A DNA stretch of 49,841 bases from Mesotoga sp. UBA6090 (GTDB lineage Bacteria > Thermotogota > Thermotogae > Petrotogales > Kosmotogaceae): NCBI RefSeq assembly GCF_002435945.1, contig NZ_DIXC01000003.1, positions 1-49,841 on the forward strand, given 5' to 3'. The position numbers and the translations under genes were made by a program. The notes below the pieces were generated by a model. The model was not told the DNA's origin. It did no database searches and saw nothing but the letters and a program-made list of their open reading frames with translations. Positions 6,933 through 15,881 of this stretch are shown piece after piece. Numbering within the stretch: the stretch's first letter is position 1; every line of letters starts with the position of its first letter.

Positions 6933-9434
6933 CTAGTCTATCCTGATCAAAATATCATCCATAATATACGGATCTTCCTTGTTTCCTCCTCCGAAGTGAT
7001 AGCTTTTCGGCTCGGGATAGATATCGCGGTAAACTGCTTCGATTCCGTCGAAGTCCCAGGTGGTTATGTAAATGTTGAATCCCTTCAAATCATCTGGCCT
7101 TCCGATAGTCTCCCCGGCGATCCTCAGAATGACCTCGTTGTTCATCTTGTTTGTCTGGACCAGGGGAGTTGGTGAAATGGCAGTTCCGAAAGATCCGGGA
7201 CCACTTCCCTCTGCGGAGTATGCAACTATGGACCAGCCGTTTGCGAAGATGAAGTAATCCCAGTCTAGCCCATCGGGCATGGATGCATTCTGGAACGGCA
7301 GGACTGTAGCGCCCTTCTTGTCTGGGTCGTCTATGAAGATCTGGAATGTAACGTGATCAAATCCGTTTTGCGGTCCCCATGAGTCAGTAAGGTCCTTTAT
7401 CTTCATTCCCAAGACCAGCGAAGCCCCTATCTGTTTTAGATTCGCCTCGAGAAGATCCATCTGGTTCTTGAAAGTAATGTCTGTAGGATACTCATATCTT
7501 CCCTGAGGGCCTCTGTCGTCGCCTTCGGGATCGGAAAGAGATGCCAGAAGCAATTCAGGGATGTCCAGTATTACGGTGTAGTCGTTACTGTAGATTGATT
7601 CTCTTCTTGTCTCACCGTAGATCTTGAATAGAATTGAATGAGTTCCCGGATCGAATTTAGATATATCCCATTCGTAAGACCATTTTCCGTCTACGATCTC
7701 GATATCTTCAGCTTCTTCAATTTTCGTGTCGAATATTATCTTTGCCGATGACGCTCCTGATGTGGTCCCTGTTATAGTGTAAGTTGAGTCTATCTTTTGA
7801 TGATCTTCGAGATCTGCCGTGAACTCAATATTCGGAATCTCAATTTCGCGAGACTCATCCGAAGCGATTCCCACGTAGACTGAACGAGGATTCATTGACA
7901 TAACAAGCTTCCCTTCTCTTTCGACGGGATAACCCTTTGCTAGCGAGTTGAACGTGTAGATCGGCTCGATGACCTGGCCCTCTTCCAGTCCGTTTTTCAT
8001 ATTTGCGAGAATTCTTCTTTCACCTGCAGTGTTCATTATCACGAATACCTTGTCGCCGTTGTGTTCGAGTCGGTAGGCAAAAATTCCAGGCCCGTTAGAG
8101 TCCGATTTCAAGATCTCGATTATTCCGTATCTGAAGACCGGGTACTCCTGTCTGAGTTTCGAGAGATCCCTTATATAGTTGTAAAGCTCGGACTGAGTGT
8201 CAAAATGGTCTATTCCGCCGGACTGAAAGCCTTCGGCGAACATAGTGGCTCTTGTCTCGAAGAATCCTTGTTCTGTACCGTAATAGATCACCGGAATTCC
8301 AGGGATTGTGAAGATGAAAGCTAACGCCTGTTTGAGGTTCGAAAGTCCTCCCCCTTTTAGGAATCGCTCCATATCGTGATTATCTATGAAGGTTAAGAGC
8401 CTGGTCTGATCGAGTCTGCTCTGTCTCACTTCAAGCCTGTATCCTAGATTTGCAGTGGCTTTCCCTTCTTTGAACACACTTCTAAGCTCAATGTTCAACG
8501 GAAAATCGAGCATTGCGTTCATGCCGGCATCAAAGAACTCCCCAATTACGATTTCTCCGCTGTCGTCGAAGGGATCACTCCTCACCCAGGCCTCTCCAAA
8601 GGTAAGGAATTCCGTTTTGCCATTCCTGGAGGCAACTTCGTAGATACCTTCTTCACCATTCAGAAACTCGTTCCAGAATTCTAGAGGAACGTAGATTACT
8701 GTATCGATCCTAAATCCATCGATATCGGCCTCTTCTATCCAGAAAGTGAAGGAGTCTTTAAGGGCCGAAACAACAGCCGTATTCTCTGTGTTAAGGTCGT
8801 CGAGACCCGACATCTGATAATTGAGCTTCTGGTATTGATCGTTGAAGTCAGAGATGTCCGGCGTCCAGTGATATATGTGATCAGTCTCGTGGTCGTCGAA
8901 ATTGTTCAGGGAGAATGGATATTGCTCAGGAGAAGATGTCGGTATACTTTCTGTGTTCAACTCGAACTCTCCATTCACGAAGCGAAAGTAATCACCGACA
9001 TGATTCGGGACAATGTCCTGAATCACCAGCAACCCCCTTTCGTGAGCTTCCTTGACCAATTTCCTGTACAGCTCAATGTCACCAAAGTGTTCGTCGATTC
9101 TCTTAAAATCCCTTGCCCAGTATCCGTGGTAGCCTCCATAGTTCACCCAAGGATTCCACCACTGATTGGCAACAGGAGGGGTGATCCATATAGCCGTTGC
9201 ACCCAGTCCTTTGACATAATCCAGTTTGTCGATTATTCCTTTGAGATCTCCGCCGTTATATCTCGAGTTGTCGCTGCCGGACTCTCCATATCCCATGTCA
9301 TCGTTGGACGGATCTCCGTTCGAAAAACGGTCTATCATAATGAAATACACAATCTGATCCTCCCAGGCAGTTCTTGCAAAGCAGGCCATCGTCACAAAAG
9401 CAATTAGAAGAAGAGAAAGAAGCAGCTTTTTCAT
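6933..9434 (-). CDS. Secreted GH13 alpha-amylase-type glycosidase
   Basis: An 833-residue exported glycoside hydrolase family 13 enzyme that should cut alpha-1,4-glucans. A signal peptide (residues 1-21, ending CFA) is followed by the TIM barrel. The catalytic residues are all visible: nucleophile Asp244 in GFRID, acid/base Glu281 in FGEAW and Asp354 in FIDNHD. DIVPNH is the usual first conserved region. After the barrel come a beta-sandwich, an Ig-like segment and a C-terminal domain (about 655-833) that resembles the glucodextranase-like module of amylopullulanases. The ATG at 9434 has GGAGGTGA five bases upstream; the in-frame GTG at 9443 lies inside that SD. Exact specificity (amylase, neopullulanase or cyclomaltodextrinase) cannot be read from sequence alone. 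Confidence 0.85.
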   Translation of the reverse strand: MKKLLLSLLLIAFVTMACFARTAWEDQIVYFIMIDRFSNGDPSNDDMGYGESGSDNSRYNGGDLKGIIDKLDYVKGLGATAIWITPPVANQWWNPWVNYGGYHGYWARDFKRIDEHFGDIELYRKLVKEAHERGLLVIQDIVPNHVGDYFRFVNGEFELNTESIPTSSPEQYPFSLNNFDDHETDHIYHWTPDISDFNDQYQKLNYQMSGLDDLNTENTAVVSALKDSFTFWIEEADIDGFRIDTVIYVPLEFWNEFLNGEEGIYEVASRNGKTEFLTFGEAWVRSDPFDDSGEIVIGEFFDAGMNAMLDFPLNIELRSVFKEGKATANLGYRLEVRQSRLDQTRLLTFIDNHDMERFLKGGGLSNLKQALAFIFTIPGIPVIYYGTEQGFFETRATMFAEGFQSGGIDHFDTQSELYNYIRDLSKLRQEYPVFRYGIIEILKSDSNGPGIFAYRLEHNGDKVFVIMNTAGERRILANMKNGLEEGQVIEPIYTFNSLAKGYPVEREGKLVMSMNPRSVYVGIASDESREIEIPNIEFTADLEDHQKIDSTYTITGTTSGASSAKIIFDTKIEEAEDIEIVDGKWSYEWDISKFDPGTHSILFKIYGETRRESIYSNDYTVILDIPELLLASLSDPEGDDRGPQGRYEYPTDITFKNQMDLLEANLKQIGASLVLGMKIKDLTDSWGPQNGFDHVTFQIFIDDPDKKGATVLPFQNASMPDGLDWDYFIFANGWSIVAYSAEGSGPGSFGTAISPTPLVQTNKMNNEVILRIAGETIGRPDDLKGFNIYITTWDFDGIEAVYRDIYPEPKSYHFGGGNKEDPYIMDDILIRID

Positions 9435-9454
9435 GTCTCTCACCTCCAGATTTT

Positions 9455-10024
9455 TCAGATCAATATACTATCTAGAAACTCCCCAAGGCTCTTGACTCTC
9501 AATCGGTGTTCGATATGCCTGTTATACGGCCAATCCAAAATGTAAGTATTGATCCCGTGATCGAGCAGGTTCTCAATATGATGCGGTGCGTCATCAATGG
9601 CGTATTCAATGCCCAGAACTTCACATAGTTCACCCTTTCTGGAGCTTACAATTACCGATACCGGTTCGTCAATCACCTTCTGTATCCATCTCTGAGATTG
9701 TATCTGAACGTTTCTTCCCTTCGTCGGGAATCTGGATGTAATAAAATAGAATTCGTGACGACCTTCGGCAATCAAAACGCCAAGCCTCATTAAGTCTTCC
9801 CCCGAAGCATATGGAGGCAGCGATTCGTAGAAATCTTCTGTATTCCTTATGACTTCCCACACCTTTTCTTCCATCTCAAGCGTGAGGTTGGGGACGCTTT
9901 TCCAGAAATCCCAGACCTTGACTTCGACTTCTAGCGGTACCTCTTCAAACATTTCGTGGGCGATTTTTAGAAAGGCCCGATTGAAGTCCGTAAGAATATC
10001 ATCTATATCGATCATTATCTTCAT
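9455..10024 (-). CDS. HAD-family 5'(3')-nucleotidase (NT5C type)
   Basis: A 189-residue cytoplasmic HAD phosphatase. The DxD motif is near the N-terminus (MIDIDDILTDF, Asp6 and Asp8), a Ser/Thr motif is in YFITSRFP, and the acidic motif is IDDAPHH. This arrangement fits the NT5C family, which includes 5'(3')-deoxyribonucleotidases. The ATG at 10024 follows GGAGGTGAACG. It lies 20 bp upstream of the amylase gene on the same strand and may be its first operon gene, though a functional link is not obvious. The family also contains proteins with no proven nucleotidase activity, so the substrate is uncertain. Confidence 0.75.
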   Translation of the reverse strand: MKIMIDIDDILTDFNRAFLKIAHEMFEEVPLEVEVKVWDFWKSVPNLTLEMEEKVWEVIRNTEDFYESLPPYASGEDLMRLGVLIAEGRHEFYFITSRFPTKGRNVQIQSQRWIQKVIDEPVSVIVSSRKGELCEVLGIEYAIDDAPHHIENLLDHGINTYILDWPYNRHIEHRLRVKSLGEFLDSILI

Positions 10025-10088
10025 CGTTCACCTCCATATAGAACAGTATATATCATAACTATTACCTCTTTTTTCTCTTTCGCCAAGT

Positions 10089-10117
10089 TTTCCAGTACGG
10101 AGCGTTTGTGGGATAAT
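10089..10117 (+). promoter_or_regulatory. Candidate promoter of the ABC transporter genes
   Basis: TTTCCA (10089-10094) and GATAAT (10112-10117) are 17 bp apart. An AAAGGAGG ribosome binding site and the ATG at 10149 follow. The -35 box matches the consensus at only four of six bases. Confidence 0.45.
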
Positions 10118-10148
10118 CGCAGTAGGTTTTCTCAAAGGAGGAAGTAGG

Positions 10149-10817
10149 ATGTTCGAATTGAAGGAAGTCGCACTGATATATGAGACGAAGAAGCAGGCTC
10201 TGGCGGCGCTCAAATCGACAGACCTCAAGATAGAGAAGGGGGAAGAAGTTGGGATATTCGGCCCTTCGGGTTCGGGGAAGTCATCGCTTCTCTTCATTAT
10301 GAGCACACTAAAGGAGCCAAGTCGCGGAGAAGTCAAATACGAAGGCAAGGAGCTTACGGCTCTTACTCCTTCCGCAAAAGCCGAACTTAGGCGAAAAGAG
10401 TTCGGATTTGTGTTTCAGGAGCACTTCTTGATAAACCACCTAACTGTCAGAGAGAATATTCTGCTCCCCCTGAAAGAAAAACGAGGAGCAAGAAAGAGGC
10501 TCGAAGAAATCACTACTGCGCTTGGATTGAACAAACTCCTCAAGCGATTCCCGTATGAGCTCTCACTTGGACAGAGTCAGATGGTGGCTGTGGCAAGAGC
10601 ATTGATAGCAAGTCCGAAAGTTGTTTTCGCCGATGAACCGACAGCTTCCCTTGATGACGAGAATGGCAGCAGGGTAATAGAGCTCCTGAAGTCTTATTGC
10701 TCGAAGTCAGGTGCGACTCTGATACTCGTTTCTCATTCGTCTGAGATTATTGGGGATTTCAGAAGAAGACTCAGAGTGGAGAATGGCCAGGTCTATGAGG
10801 TTGGTGTGAATGCTTAA
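10149..10817 (+). CDS. ABC transporter ATP-binding protein, LolD/MacB type
   Basis: A 222-residue ABC ATPase. Walker A is GPSGSGKSS (residues 38-46), the signature is LSLGQSQMVAVARAL (a leucine replaces the first glycine of LSGGQ), Walker B is VVFADEPTASLD and the switch histidine is in LVSHSSE. Size and the DEPTASLD form fit the LolD/MacB/FtsE group, which energises extraction of lipids or proteins, or acts mechanically. Its stop overlaps the start of the FtsX-like permease by 8 bp, so the two form one unit. The SD AAAGGAGG is strong. What it exports is not visible; in Thermotogota with an outer sheath, lipoprotein handling is one possibility. Confidence 0.88.
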   Translation: MFELKEVALIYETKKQALAALKSTDLKIEKGEEVGIFGPSGSGKSSLLFIMSTLKEPSRGEVKYEGKELTALTPSAKAELRRKEFGFVFQEHFLINHLTVRENILLPLKEKRGARKRLEEITTALGLNKLLKRFPYELSLGQSQMVAVARALIASPKVVFADEPTASLDDENGSRVIELLKSYCSKSGATLILVSHSSEIIGDFRRRLRVENGQVYEVGVNA

Positions 10818-12984
10818 ATACATGTGGTTATATCTCAAAAGAAGGCCGGGCAGAATTCTGGTCTTCATATTCGTTGTCGCTCTCGGTGTATCAATGAGCC
10901 TTGTGATTAGCTCAATCTTTCTGTCCTTCGGAGAGACGAGAAGCAGGATATCAAAGATCAACGAAAGCTGGATTACGGTACAGTATCTCTCTGAAAGCGG
11001 GAGAGACGAGTCAATTGACAGCAGTCTCATCGAGGTTTTTCAAGACGTATTTGGTCTTTCAGATGTTATTCCGGTAGATATAGCCTATCTCGGCTACAAC
11101 CTTTTCGGAAGTGCAAGAGCCAATTTCCCTGTTTATGGAATCAAGCAAACGGAGATATCTCGGATGCTGCGCGAGAGCAATGCCTACATCTCAGAAGGGA
11201 CGGTATTTTCCCCAGGGACAAATGAAATCATTGTCTCCGATTCATTTCTAAGAGCCTCAGGAGTAGATCTGGAAAATGTCTATGAGGAAATCTCCGAAAT
11301 GTCGAGCGTAGGTCTATATACAGTGGTCGCATCTCTGGAAGGATCCTCGGTATTTGGACTGGGGCCGTCGGGAATTTCGAGGGGCAAGGGATCGTTTGGC
11401 TTCCTGGTATTCGCTGAAGATGGGTTCCTAATAGCAGTTGAAAACGAGCTGAGATCAAGGATCATCGGAGAAGAACTCTCAGTTTCGATTGAAGGACCTG
11501 TTTCTTCCCGGGAGACCCTTGAGAGGCAGTACGCAAGTTACTATTTGGGAGTCTTGTTGACAAATCTCTTTGTCGCTCTGGTTTTCATAATTGCTCTTAC
11601 AATGCTTAATTCGGTAAGCATTCGTGAAAGAAGAAAGGAGTATGCTATTCTTGCCGCCATAGGGCATTCTCCAGGGAGTCTGAAGGTAAGACTCTTTCTG
11701 GAGTCGCTTTATCAGGGAATTGCTGGCTGGATCCTGGGCCTCCTTGCTGGTGGAGCTGTTCTTTCACTATTCGAAGATCGCTTCTTCACGCCCAATGGTC
11801 TTTATATAGGCGACAGCAACGTCTCGTCTATTTGCACGTTAATCATACCGTTCACCACGATTGTTCTATCTCAGATATTGATAGGGAGACATCTGAGAAG
11901 AGATCTCGTCGGTCTTCTGAAGAGCTCTGAAGAAAGAGTCGGTCTGCTTAAGAACAGATTCAGGAATGTCGGTTTGCCCTGGCTCCAATTTCCTCTGAGA
12001 AGCGACGGCTACAGATCTCTTTTTGTGAACATCATCGCGTTTGCCGTGCTAGTGACTGTTTTTGGTTCGCTTCTGTCTTCATTGACGGACACTGTTCGAG
12101 ACAGCGGCTGGTTGTTCGATCGATGTTCTTATATTCAGACCTCGGAATTGGAGGAGCTAAGGCTTCCCGAAGAAATTTCATCGAAGTCAACGGCTGTCCT
12201 TCCTGCCGATCTTCTCGACTCGGATGTGAAGCTTATGTTCGGCACCACGAAACTCTTCATTCCAGTTGTATCTACTGAGCATTCGAGACTTCTCTCGATA
12301 TTCGACGAAGAGCCGGCGGCCGGTACGCTATATGTTAGCAGGGGTCTTTTCGACTTGATTGTCAATGGTTCTGTCAGGGGGTTGGATTACTCTTCGATGG
12401 AGGTTCTGCCAAGTCTCGAAAGTCTCGCTGGTGTTCTAGTGGAAGACAGAATAGAATCTGACGGTCTCCTCGTATTATACGACGACCGTGATCTTGCAGG
12501 AGAAATCAGACGTTTCGCCTCGGAGATCGGTCAGGTGGAAGTAGTAGACAGGAAGACTTTCGAGTCGAAGATCCGGGCCGAGGCACAGTTCATGGAGTTG
12601 ATTTCCTCGATTATCATCTATCTTCAGTTCTTCGTCGTCATAATAATCGGCGTGGTTACTGTTACAAGGGTGACCTTGGCAAGACGGAGTGAGATATCAA
12701 TCAGAAACATTTTGGGACAGAGGAGAGACGAGATTGGTCTTCTCTTTTTCGGAGAACTTTTATTGGTTCTTTTTACAGGTGCAGCAATTGGATATCTTCT
12801 GGCAACGGTCTGCTGGCAGATTTTTAGATCCGTCTTTCTACAGGGGCTGTATGTTTCGTCGATCGTAGTTCCCGAGGCACTCTTCAGAATCTCTGTAATG
12901 ACCGTCATTGTTCTCTTGGTCGGAGTAATCACGGCAAGATGCTTGATTTCGAAACAGGATCCAATATCAATTATCGAAAGATAG
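10810..12984 (+). CDS. FtsX/MacB-like ABC permease
   Basis: A 724-residue membrane protein. It has an N-terminal transmembrane helix (residues 10-32), a large extracytoplasmic region, then a group of helices with an FtsX-like core (around LLTNLFVALVFIIALTML and ERRKEYAILAAIGHSP). A second extracytoplasmic region and a second FtsX core at the C-terminus (SEISIRNILGQRRDEIG) follow. Two FtsX domains in one chain fit the LolC/E-like or BceB-like large permeases. It overlaps the ATPase gene by 8 bp and is surely its partner. The AGGTGA of the following peptidase gene overlaps its stop codon. No periplasmic adaptor or outer-membrane channel gene is next to it. Confidence 0.85.
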   Translation: MLKYMWLYLKRRPGRILVFIFVVALGVSMSLVISSIFLSFGETRSRISKINESWITVQYLSESGRDESIDSSLIEVFQDVFGLSDVIPVDIAYLGYNLFGSARANFPVYGIKQTEISRMLRESNAYISEGTVFSPGTNEIIVSDSFLRASGVDLENVYEEISEMSSVGLYTVVASLEGSSVFGLGPSGISRGKGSFGFLVFAEDGFLIAVENELRSRIIGEELSVSIEGPVSSRETLERQYASYYLGVLLTNLFVALVFIIALTMLNSVSIRERRKEYAILAAIGHSPGSLKVRLFLESLYQGIAGWILGLLAGGAVLSLFEDRFFTPNGLYIGDSNVSSICTLIIPFTTIVLSQILIGRHLRRDLVGLLKSSEERVGLLKNRFRNVGLPWLQFPLRSDGYRSLFVNIIAFAVLVTVFGSLLSSLTDTVRDSGWLFDRCSYIQTSELEELRLPEEISSKSTAVLPADLLDSDVKLMFGTTKLFIPVVSTEHSRLLSIFDEEPAAGTLYVSRGLFDLIVNGSVRGLDYSSMEVLPSLESLAGVLVEDRIESDGLLVLYDDRDLAGEIRRFASEIGQVEVVDRKTFESKIRAEAQFMELISSIIIYLQFFVVIIIGVVTVTRVTLARRSEISIRNILGQRRDEIGLLFFGELLLVLFTGAAIGYLLATVCWQIFRSVFLQGLYVSSIVVPEALFRISVMTVIVLLVGVITARCLISKQDPISIIER

Positions 12985-12992
12985 GTGAAGAG

Positions 12993-13988
12993 ATGAGATT
13001 TAGAGAGCTCGCTCGCCCGGGAGACGGGTATGAAACGGGGACTTTGAACAAGATCACCGATCTTGAGGGAATACGAGTCGGGCATTACACTTTGACTGAG
13101 GATTCACCGAGATGTCTGCGTACGGGAATAAGCGTCATAAGGATTCCTTCCGTATATGAAAGACCCATCCCAGCAGCTTCCAGCGTCTTCAACGGTTATG
13201 GAAAGTCAATGGGCCTCATTCAGATAGAAGAACTCGGGACAATCGAGAGCGATATCTTTTTGACCAACACACTTTCAATTGGAGCCGTACATCAGGGTGC
13301 TGTAAGACTCGCCCTTGAGAGTAATCCTGAATTGTCGTCGCTCAACGTAGTCGTCATGGAGTGCAACGATGGCTTTCTAAATGAAATTCGAGCGCTGGCG
13401 ATAAAAGAAGAGATGGTTGCCGATGCGGTCGGGGACGCGAAAAAGGATTTCAAGCTCGGCAGCTGTGGCGCGGGAACCGGGATGGTCTGCTTTGGTTATA
13501 AGGGCGGGATCGGTTCGTCTTCAAGAATCATCGAGTTCGGAGGCAGGAAATACACCGTGGGGGTTTTCGTTCTTTCGAATTTCGGAAGATCGTCCGACCT
13601 TAGAATTCCTTCTCTGGAATTGCGTTACGAAGTACAAGATCCCGATAGGGAGAAAGGATCGCTCATAATGATCCTGGGAACAGACTTACCTTTGATGCCA
13701 CTTCAGTTGAAGAGAGTAACGCGCCACATGAATCTTGCGATTGGGCTACTTGGAGCTCCAGGGTACCATGGAAGTGGAGACATTTCACTTGCTTTCACTA
13801 CATCCAGAGAGTACAGTTTGTCCGAGCAGAGCTTAATGAACGAAGGGAACACGCTGAGTGAAATATTCAGGGCAGCTGTCTGGGCGTGCGCCGAAGCCAT
13901 AGTCGATTCGATGCTCTGCTCAGGTGCTATGACTGGATTCAAAGGCTCTGTGGACTCTTTAAGAAGTGCGATACAATCAAACCTCTGA
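12993..13988 (+). CDS. P1/DmpA-family peptidase
   Basis: A 332-residue member of peptidase family S58 (DmpA, beta-peptidyl aminopeptidase). These enzymes cleave themselves before a nucleophilic Ser or Thr. The motif is here as LGSCGAGTGM, which puts the cut between Gly156 and Ser157. The N-terminal ITDLEGIRVGHYT segment is the family hallmark. The ATG at 12993 is chosen because AGGTGA (12983-12988) lies four bases upstream; a longer frame from 12939 runs back into the permease gene and lacks an SD. It overlaps no gene but its SD uses the permease stop, so the three genes form an operon. The protein has no signal peptide. The substrate is unknown. Confidence 0.83.
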   Translation: MRFRELARPGDGYETGTLNKITDLEGIRVGHYTLTEDSPRCLRTGISVIRIPSVYERPIPAASSVFNGYGKSMGLIQIEELGTIESDIFLTNTLSIGAVHQGAVRLALESNPELSSLNVVVMECNDGFLNEIRALAIKEEMVADAVGDAKKDFKLGSCGAGTGMVCFGYKGGIGSSSRIIEFGGRKYTVGVFVLSNFGRSSDLRIPSLELRYEVQDPDREKGSLIMILGTDLPLMPLQLKRVTRHMNLAIGLLGAPGYHGSGDISLAFTTSREYSLSEQSLMNEGNTLSEIFRAAVWACAEAIVDSMLCSGAMTGFKGSVDSLRSAIQSNL

Positions 13989-14068
13989 TCAAATAGAGTT
14001 CCGTCGGTGATTTTGTAGACACTCTAAGAATGATATGATCGGAGCATCTACCGATTTGGAGATGAAAA

Positions 14069-15496
14069 ATGGGCGATTCGAATTCTAGACCGGATTTCAA
14101 GGAAGATTCCCGGTCATGTCTTGATTGCTGTTCCACTATTGATGCTGCCAGCTACCGTGATCTCTTTTCTCTGGCAAGAAGCGGCATTCTGCTCTGCGGT
14201 GTATCGAAAGGCGGGAGCTGTACTATTCTCAATGCGAATCCCGCCGCACTCAGAATAGAACGCCTTTCAAGAGATGAGCTTGTTGGAGAAGAGTTCGAAC
14301 GGGTGATTCCGGGCGCCGTTGATTTCGGAATCACAGACACGATAAGGGAAGTCAATAGTACGGGTGTTCCCCGTCACATTAGTCTGAAGCCCTGCTCGGA
14401 TTCGAGAATAGATATCTTGAGAGACATGTCGGTTTACAGACTGAACGAAGGCGTTATTGCAGTCGTTTATGATGACCTCAGCGATTCGGTCGATGCTTGC
14501 GCGAAACTGGGAGAGAGCAAACCAGAGCTTGACAGATTGGTTTCTAATCTTCCCGGCATCGCTTTCCGCTGTAAAAACGATAAAGAGTGGACCATGGAAG
14601 TTGTCAGTAGAGGGATCATAGAGCTCACCGGCTACCGCCCAGAAGAGATTATTGGAAGCAAGAAACTTTCTTACTCGGATCTGATATATGCCGAAGATAG
14701 GGAGATGGTGTGGGACCTAATCCAGGAGTCCTTTGCAGCGGGCGATCCCTACGAGATAGAGTACAGGATAGTGACCAAGTCGGGTCACGTGAAGTACGTT
14801 CTTGAAAGGGGAAAGGTAGTTGCCGGCGAAAATGGGGGCGAAGTGTTCGTCGAAGGCTTCATCTCAGACGTCACCGATCTTAGGGTCGCGAGAAGAGAGG
14901 CCGAGGAGAGTAAGAAGAAACTCGAGGCCACCTTCTCAAGCACAATTAATGCGCTTTCTAGAATCGTGGAGATCAGAGATCCCTACACTGCGGGGCATCA
15001 GAGAAAAGTGGGGCTTCTGGCAGCCGCAATTTCCAGGAGAATGGGACTCGAAGATAGACTTTGCGAGAACATAAGGATGAGTGGCCTTCTCCACGATATC
15101 GGGAAACTCTGGATTCCTTCCGAGATTCTAAGCAAACCCAGAAGACTCAATCATATAGAGTTTGAGATGGTCAAAGAGCACTCTCGGCTTGGCTATGAAG
15201 TTCTAAAGGAAATTGAGTTTGATTTTCCGATCGCCGACTACGTGATTCAACACCATGAGAGGCTAAACGGTTCTGGATACCCTTATGGGCTAAAGCGAGA
15301 GGAGATACTCCTGCCGGCCAGAATAATCGCTGTGGCAGATGTTGTCGAAGCGATATCGTCGCACAGACCCTACAGGCCGGCACTTGGAATAGAGGTGGCA
15401 ATAGAAGAGATCACTTCCGGAGCAGGTACTCTTTACGATGGTTCGGTTACGAGAGCTTGTGTCGGCTTACTGGAAGAAGGATTCTCTTTCGAGTAG
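14069..15496 (+). CDS. PAS-PAS-HD-GYP c-di-GMP phosphodiesterase
   Basis: A 475-residue cytoplasmic signalling protein. A short N-terminus with a cysteine cluster (CLDCC) leads into a divergent PAS domain (about 25-140), then a clear PAS domain with PAC (about 155-285, containing GIIELTGYRPEEIIG). A C-terminal HD-GYP domain follows (about 295-475). The catalytic residues are present: HDIGK and HHERLNGSGYP. HD-GYP enzymes hydrolyse c-di-GMP, so this is the natural counterpart of the two cyclases at 3312-6460. The ATG at 14069 follows GGAG at 14058-14061. A weak promoter-like pair, TTGTAG and TATGAT, lies at 14013-14039 with only 15 bp spacing. It ends one base before the convergent gene at 15498. 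Confidence 0.9.
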   Translation: MGDSNSRPDFKEDSRSCLDCCSTIDAASYRDLFSLARSGILLCGVSKGGSCTILNANPAALRIERLSRDELVGEEFERVIPGAVDFGITDTIREVNSTGVPRHISLKPCSDSRIDILRDMSVYRLNEGVIAVVYDDLSDSVDACAKLGESKPELDRLVSNLPGIAFRCKNDKEWTMEVVSRGIIELTGYRPEEIIGSKKLSYSDLIYAEDREMVWDLIQESFAAGDPYEIEYRIVTKSGHVKYVLERGKVVAGENGGEVFVEGFISDVTDLRVARREAEESKKKLEATFSSTINALSRIVEIRDPYTAGHQRKVGLLAAAISRRMGLEDRLCENIRMSGLLHDIGKLWIPSEILSKPRRLNHIEFEMVKEHSRLGYEVLKEIEFDFPIADYVIQHHERLNGSGYPYGLKREEILLPARIIAVADVVEAISSHRPYRPALGIEVAIEEITSGAGTLYDGSVTRACVGLLEEGFSFE

Positions 15497-15497
15497 A

Positions 15498-15863
15498 TCA
15501 TGGAGAGGGAATCGCCTCGATGATATTTCTCTTCATACCAAGAATCGGTATTCTTCTTCCCGTCACAAGTGCCTGATAGGTTCCTCCTACTTCAAGCATC
15601 TTGAAGACCCTTGAAGCAGCATAGAAGCCCTGGCTTTCGGCGTTTTGAATCACGAATTCCTCTCCGGTATCTGCCGTCACTCTGTAATCAGATTTTCCGG
15701 CTTCGGAATTGTCAACTTTCTCGACCACGGTTATTTCAATCATAGTCACGGCCCTGTCGCCCCAGGTAAAGACGAGGTAGAAAGCCAGTGCTACGAGAAC
15801 TGTTCCCAGTACAACGAAGATCTCTCCCGAAAGATTCTTGAGTTTTCTTTTCAAACTGACCAC
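15498..15863 (-). CDS. Small membrane-anchored protein of unknown function
   Basis: A 121-residue protein with a basic N-terminus (KRKLKNL), one transmembrane helix (about 15-33) and an extracytoplasmic domain of roughly 85 residues rich in beta strands. I do not recognise the family; it is loosely like small single-pass proteins of the DUF1523 type. The GTG at 15863 is close behind a GGGGAGA stretch; an in-frame TTG four codons later has better SD spacing, so the start is uncertain. It follows Sua5 on the same strand with an 18-bp gap and is probably co-transcribed. Its stop is one base from the stop of the convergent HD-GYP gene. Confidence 0.6.
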   Translation of the reverse strand: MVSLKRKLKNLSGEIFVVLGTVLVALAFYLVFTWGDRAVTMIEITVVEKVDNSEAGKSDYRVTADTGEEFVIQNAESQGFYAASRVFKMLEVGGTYQALVTGRRIPILGMKRNIIEAIPSP

Positions 15864-15881
15864 TCTCCCCGAGTCGGAATT

